Part shown: piece by piece, positions 31,697-34,844 of the stretch | How positions within the stretch are numbered: position 1 is the stretch's first letter | How the letters are laid out: every line of letters starts with the position of its first letter | From: Desulfitibacter alkalitolerans DSM 16504 | GTDB taxonomy: Bacteria; Bacillota; DSM-16504; Desulfitibacterales; Desulfitibacteraceae | Direction of reading: 5' to 3' | DNA: 34,844 nucleotides | Assembly: GCF_000620305.1 (NCBI RefSeq) | Contig: NZ_KK211104.1 | Location: forward strand, 171,109-205,952 | Made by a program: the position numbers and the translations under genes | The notes under the pieces: model-generated | Databases searched by the model: none | What the model was told of the DNA's origin: nothing | The model's input: the letters and a program-made list of their open reading frames with translations, nothing else

Positions 31697-33397
31697 TTAA
31701 AAGCGGTTTGACCTGAGCACTGAAAGGATCAGACCGACAATCATTATGCCGGCTATAACCAAGCCTACCTTTAAGACAGTTATATTAAGAACATATATTT
31801 CTGCACCGGTATGGGCACTCATCCCTGAACCTACAACAATTCCTGCAATTATTATACTGACAGCCAGCAGTATGATACTGAAGGATAGTCTGGTAAAAAT
31901 CCTGTCTATTCGTTTTTCAATGCGTTCAATACCTTTCATTTTAAACTGCATGGTGAATTCGTCATCTTCCATTTTCCTTAAAAAATTGAGCAAAAAGGAG
32001 GGGAATTCTCTTAATAAGCTTCCGTAATCCAATACTCCGCCAAAAACTTCCTTGCCAATTTTTTCAGGGGAAAATGTCTTGAACATAAGTTTCCTTGCAA
32101 TAGGTTCTGAAATTTCCAGGACATTCAACTCCGGATCAAGCTTTTCAACCAACCCTTCTAGTGTAACAAGGGATTTTGCAAGCATCGTAAACTCGCCGGG
32201 AATCACTATATTATAAGAAAATGCGAGATTGAAAATCTCGTTGAACACTTCACCTACCTTTATTTCATTCAAAGGTACCGACAGGTATTTATCCCGCATA
32301 ATATCAATTTCTTTTTCAAGTTTTTTGATATTTATATGGTGTGTCATGGCATCCAGTCCAACAATAGCCTGTATAATCAACCTGCTGTTCTTAAAAGCTA
32401 TTCCCATCAGCATTTTTAAAAACTGGGCTTTGCGCTCTTCATTTAGCTTGCCTACCATCCCCAAATCCAGGAAAACAATCGCATTACCGGGCATGACCAT
32501 AATATTGCCCGGGTGTGGATCTCCATGGAAAAAACCATCCCTTAAAATCTGGTTGAATATTGATACCGCAAGATTTCTGGCAATTACTCTTCGATCCAGC
32601 CCGGCCTTATCCAGTGCAGGAAAATCGTTAAGGCGTATTCCCTCTATATACTCCATCGTGAGTACACGCCTTGTCGTATGAATCCAGCTAATATCAGGCA
32701 CTTTAACACCTTTGTCTTTAGAGAAGTTTTCCTTGAATGTTTCAGCATTTTCCCCCTCGAACCTGAAATCCAGTTCATTTTTTAGTGTGCTTTCAAACTC
32801 CTGTACCATTTTGGTAAAGTCGTAAAGCTTTCCGAATTTGGTGTGGTTATCGATAAAGGATGCAAGGTCTGCCAGTACCTTTAAGTCCAGGTATATATTC
32901 CGTTCAATCCCCGGCCTTTGCACCTTTACTACCACTTTTCTGCCTGAGTTCAGCCGGGCAAGATGCACCTGGGCCATGGATGCAGCTGCCAGGGGTATCT
33001 CGTTAAATTCCTTAAAGATATTTTGAAGCTTGTCGTCAAATTCACTTTCTATCAGGGACTTTACATCCTCAAAGGGAAAAGGAGAGACGGCATCCTGCAG
33101 CTTTTCGAGTTCTGCAATTACGTCAGGAGGAAGAATGTCTGGCCTTGTACTTATTATCTGACCAAGCTTTACAAATGTCGGGCCGAGTTCCTCCAGCGAA
33201 AGCCTCAAACGTTCGCCGATTGAAAGCTTTTCATTACTATTCTCATCTTTGTCCTTCCCGAATCTTTTCTTAATTTTTATATTGAGGTAGTCAAAGATCC
33301 CCAGTTGATCGATAAGCGTACCAAAGCCATGCCTGGCAAATACCAGGATAATCTGCCTGTACCTCTTAATATGTCTGTAGCGGCTAATAACAACCAA
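31697..33397 (-). CDS. UbiB/AarF (ABC1/ADCK) family atypical kinase
   Basis: This 566-residue protein carries the ABC1 family signature: [20 protein letters not shown] (KxGQ motif), [11 protein letters not shown] (A-rich loop), [20 protein letters not shown] and [10 protein letters not shown]. Two C-terminal transmembrane helices (about 500-520 and 540-560) anchor it. In other bacteria UbiB supports ubiquinone synthesis or handling of isoprenoid lipids. Clostridia usually lack ubiquinone, so another prenyl lipid is likely here. The start is TTG 33397 with a poor ribosome site. The operon also has dxs, which supplies isoprenoid precursors. Confidence 0.92.
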   Translation of the reverse strand: MVVISRYRHIKRYRQIILVFARHGFGTLIDQLGIFDYLNIKIKKRFGKDKDENSNEKLSIGERLRLSLEELGPTFVKLGQIISTRPDILPPDVIAELEKLQDAVSPFPFEDVKSLIESEFDDKLQNIFKEFNEIPLAAASMAQVHLARLNSGRKVVVKVQRPGIERNIYLDLKVLADLASFIDNHTKFGKLYDFTKMVQEFESTLKNELDFRFEGENAETFKENFSKDKGVKVPDISWIHTTRRVLTMEYIEGIRLNDFPALDKAGLDRRVIARNLAVSIFNQILRDGFFHGDPHPGNIMVMPGNAIVFLDLGMVGKLNEERKAQFLKMLMGIAFKNSRLIIQAIVGLDAMTHHINIKKLEKEIDIMRDKYLSVPLNEIKVGEVFNEIFNLAFSYNIVIPGEFTMLAKSLVTLEGLVEKLDPELNVLEISEPIARKLMFKTFSPEKIGKEVFGGVLDYGSLLREFPSFLLNFLRKMEDDEFTMQFKMKGIERIEKRIDRIFTRLSFSIILLAVSIIIAGIVVGSGMSAHTGAEIYVLNITVLKVGLVIAGIMIVGLILSVLRSNRF

Positions 33398-33454
33398 TTA
33401 TATTACAGCCTGTTCCAGTATTTTTTGTAGCTTTAATTCTATTGTAACCCGATT

Positions 33455-34441
33455 TCAGTCATACCATTTCATCAGGCTGGCTCCCCAGGTTAAGCCTGCT
33501 CCAAATCCGGTTAACAGCAATATGTCGCCTTTTTTAACTTTGCCATTGTTACATGCCTCGGACAAAGCGACAGGTATGGAAGCCGAAGACATATTGCCGT
33601 AATATTCGATGTTGCAATACATCTTTTCCGGGGGCATTTTCAGTCTTTCCGAAACGGAGAGCAGTATCCGTTTATTTGCCTGGTGGGGTATTATTAAGCT
33701 TATATCCTCCAGTCCCACCCCTGTTTTATCAACAACCTGTTTTATCATCTTTTCAAAAATCCTTACTGCAAACTGGAAAACTTCTCTACCGTTCATGGCG
33801 ATTGTATTCAACCTGCCGTCTAAAAGGTCATGAGTCAGAGGCAGTCTTGAACCTCCTGCCGGTATCTTTAGCAAATCCGCCCCTGAACCGTCCGCACCCA
33901 TTATGCTTCCCAGGGTGCCAAAACCCTCCGGTACTTCCCCTACGATAACCGCACCTGCTCCATCACCGAATAGAATGCTCGTGGTAAGGTCATCATAGTT
34001 AGTAATTCTTGAATAGGTGTCAGCCCCAACCAAGAGTATATTGTTATACTGCCCCGATGATACATAATTTACGGCAATGTCCAGCCCATACATAAACCCG
34101 GTACACGCTGCGGAAACATCGAATGCTGCTGCGTTGCATGCACCTATCCCATGTTGAATCAGACACGCAGTTGAAGGGAATATCATATCGGGTGTTGTGG
34201 TAGCAACGATAATCAAATCAATATCTCCCGGCGATAGGCTTGCTCTATCAAGCGCTGATAACGCAGCTTTTACAGCCAGGTCCGATGTAGCTACGTTGAA
34301 TTCGGTTATCCTTCTTTCTTTTATCCCCGTCCTTTCTTCTATCCAGTTTTCGGTTTTCCCGAAACGCCCGGCCAGTTCGTGGTTGGTTAAGACCAAATCG
34401 GGCAGGTAATATCCATATCCTAAAATTCCTACGCTTCTCAC
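33455..34441 (-). CDS. 3-oxoacyl-ACP synthase III (FabH-like)
   Basis: This 328-residue condensing enzyme has the complete Cys-His-Asn triad: C113 (AACTGF), H253 (IPHQANKRI) and N283 (YGNMSS). It joins acyl-CoA to malonyl-ACP to start fatty-acid or polyketide chains. The end, LLTGFGAGLTWGASLMKW, is typical. GTG 34441 is used; the ribosome site AAGGGG is 13 bases away, a weak spacing. It is the first gene of the minus-strand operon and is not within a fab cluster, so it may be a second, dedicated copy. Confidence 0.9.
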   Translation of the reverse strand: MRSVGILGYGYYLPDLVLTNHELAGRFGKTENWIEERTGIKERRITEFNVATSDLAVKAALSALDRASLSPGDIDLIIVATTTPDMIFPSTACLIQHGIGACNAAAFDVSAACTGFMYGLDIAVNYVSSGQYNNILLVGADTYSRITNYDDLTTSILFGDGAGAVIVGEVPEGFGTLGSIMGADGSGADLLKIPAGGSRLPLTHDLLDGRLNTIAMNGREVFQFAVRIFEKMIKQVVDKTGVGLEDISLIIPHQANKRILLSVSERLKMPPEKMYCNIEYYGNMSSASIPVALSEACNNGKVKKGDILLLTGFGAGLTWGASLMKWYD

Positions 34442-34602
34442 AGATGAATATAACCCCTTTTCATCCTATTATTAAATTTCTGACCTTGTTTCAGCCTTCA
34501 ATCTTTCCGTGCATTACCTTCTGATAATTTTTTAACAATAATCGGACGTCCGTACTAACAACGCTACAAAAAAGTTCTAAAGGGTAAATATAAACAAATT
34601 TA

Positions 34603-34764
34603 TTACTTTGAATTCAAGCTTTTCTTAAGATTGCTGATGTCTTCTTTTCTGGCGATTCCTTCATCGTTTATCACACTCAAAAGCTCTTCACGCAGTATTT
34701 CTCTTATGTCATCTTTTTTGACAAGATTACTTAGATCCAAAGAATCTTTGAGGCTCTTGCTCAT
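34603..34764 (-). CDS. Possible small protein, unknown
   Basis: A 53-codon frame runs from ATG 34764 (MSKSLKDSLDLSNLVKKDD) to KKSLNSK and is predicted to be helical and charged. There is no good ribosome site, and the upstream region overlaps the rightward promoter. It may be the fragment of a longer helical protein. Low confidence. Confidence 0.35.
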   Translation of the reverse strand: MSKSLKDSLDLSNLVKKDDIREILREELLSVINDEGIARKEDISNLKKSLNSK

Positions 34765-34786
34765 AATCGTGGGAAAAAGCTGGACA

Positions 34787-34844
34787 TTGACCCTGCTCTA
34801 TGTTATGATATAATTAAATTTTGTGAGCGGGAGAGATGATTATG
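34787..34844 (+). promoter_or_regulatory. Promoter and start of a plus-strand gene at the window edge
   Basis: TTGACC (34787-34792) and TATAAT (34809-34814) are 16 bases apart, a sigma-A type promoter. GGGAGAG (34830-34836) precedes ATG at 34842-34844, the last codon in the window. The gene is divergent from the fabH operon; its product lies outside the window. Confidence 0.75.

Overview
The window looks like chromosomal DNA of an anaerobic, low-GC Bacillota, most likely class Clostridia. The signs are an agr-type cyclic-peptide system, class I c-di-GMP riboswitches, strong AGGAGG ribosome binding sites, frequent GTG/TTG starts, a FabH/YidC/Dxs set of Gram-positive type, and Tn552-like and Tn1549-like mobile DNA. 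No rRNA, tRNA or CRISPR array was seen. The genus cannot be fixed from sequence alone.

Region 1 (1-3400, minus strand) is a five-gene agr-like quorum-sensing operon: an AgrC-type sensor split into a membrane protein and a kinase, AgrB, a 44-residue AgrD-like pro-peptide, and a LytTR response regulator. The pro-peptide is not a listed long ORF, and it carries Ser where the thiolactone Cys normally sits. Upstream lie three 21-bp direct repeats, probably LytTR sites, then a c-di-GMP-I riboswitch with its own terminator. A second three-copy repeat array follows the regulator gene and probably drives a gene beyond the left edge.

Region 2 (3600-9770) holds a beta-propeller lipoprotein and a secreted-protein gene cut in two by a 3,947-bp Tn552-like transposon (5601-9547). 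The transposon has matching ends and a perfect 6-bp target duplication. Removing it restores one open frame of about 276 codons. The transposon encodes a DUF6431-like zinc protein, a D165/D228/E264 transposase, an AAA+ ATPase and two small proteins.

Region 3 (9990-21550) contains a 3'-truncated tyrosine recombinase, an HTH protein and a GC-richer block that looks like the remnant of a Tn1549/ICE-type element. That block has three tandem large serine recombinases, a truncated fourth, a DUF6870-like protein, a DinG/XPD-type Fe-S helicase and a sigma-like factor. To its right are a second c-di-GMP-I riboswitch with no obvious native target gene and a small XRE regulator.

Region 4 (21780-27050) is a compact accessory locus: a SPASM-like radical SAM enzyme, a divergent paralogue that has lost the iron-sulfur cysteines, an acyl-ACP thioesterase, a DUF2974/Mbeg1-like hydrolase and a TetR regulator. 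Two palindromes lie between the divergent radical SAM genes.

Region 5 (27240-34441, minus strand) is a tightly packed operon in the order fabH, UbiB/AarF-like kinase, PF06541 membrane protein, HD protein, yidC, dxs, padR. It joins fatty-acid initiation, isoprenoid precursor supply, a UbiB ATPase and a membrane insertase, which suggests a lipid or isoprenoid function. The window ends at the start codon of a plus-strand gene behind a good promoter.
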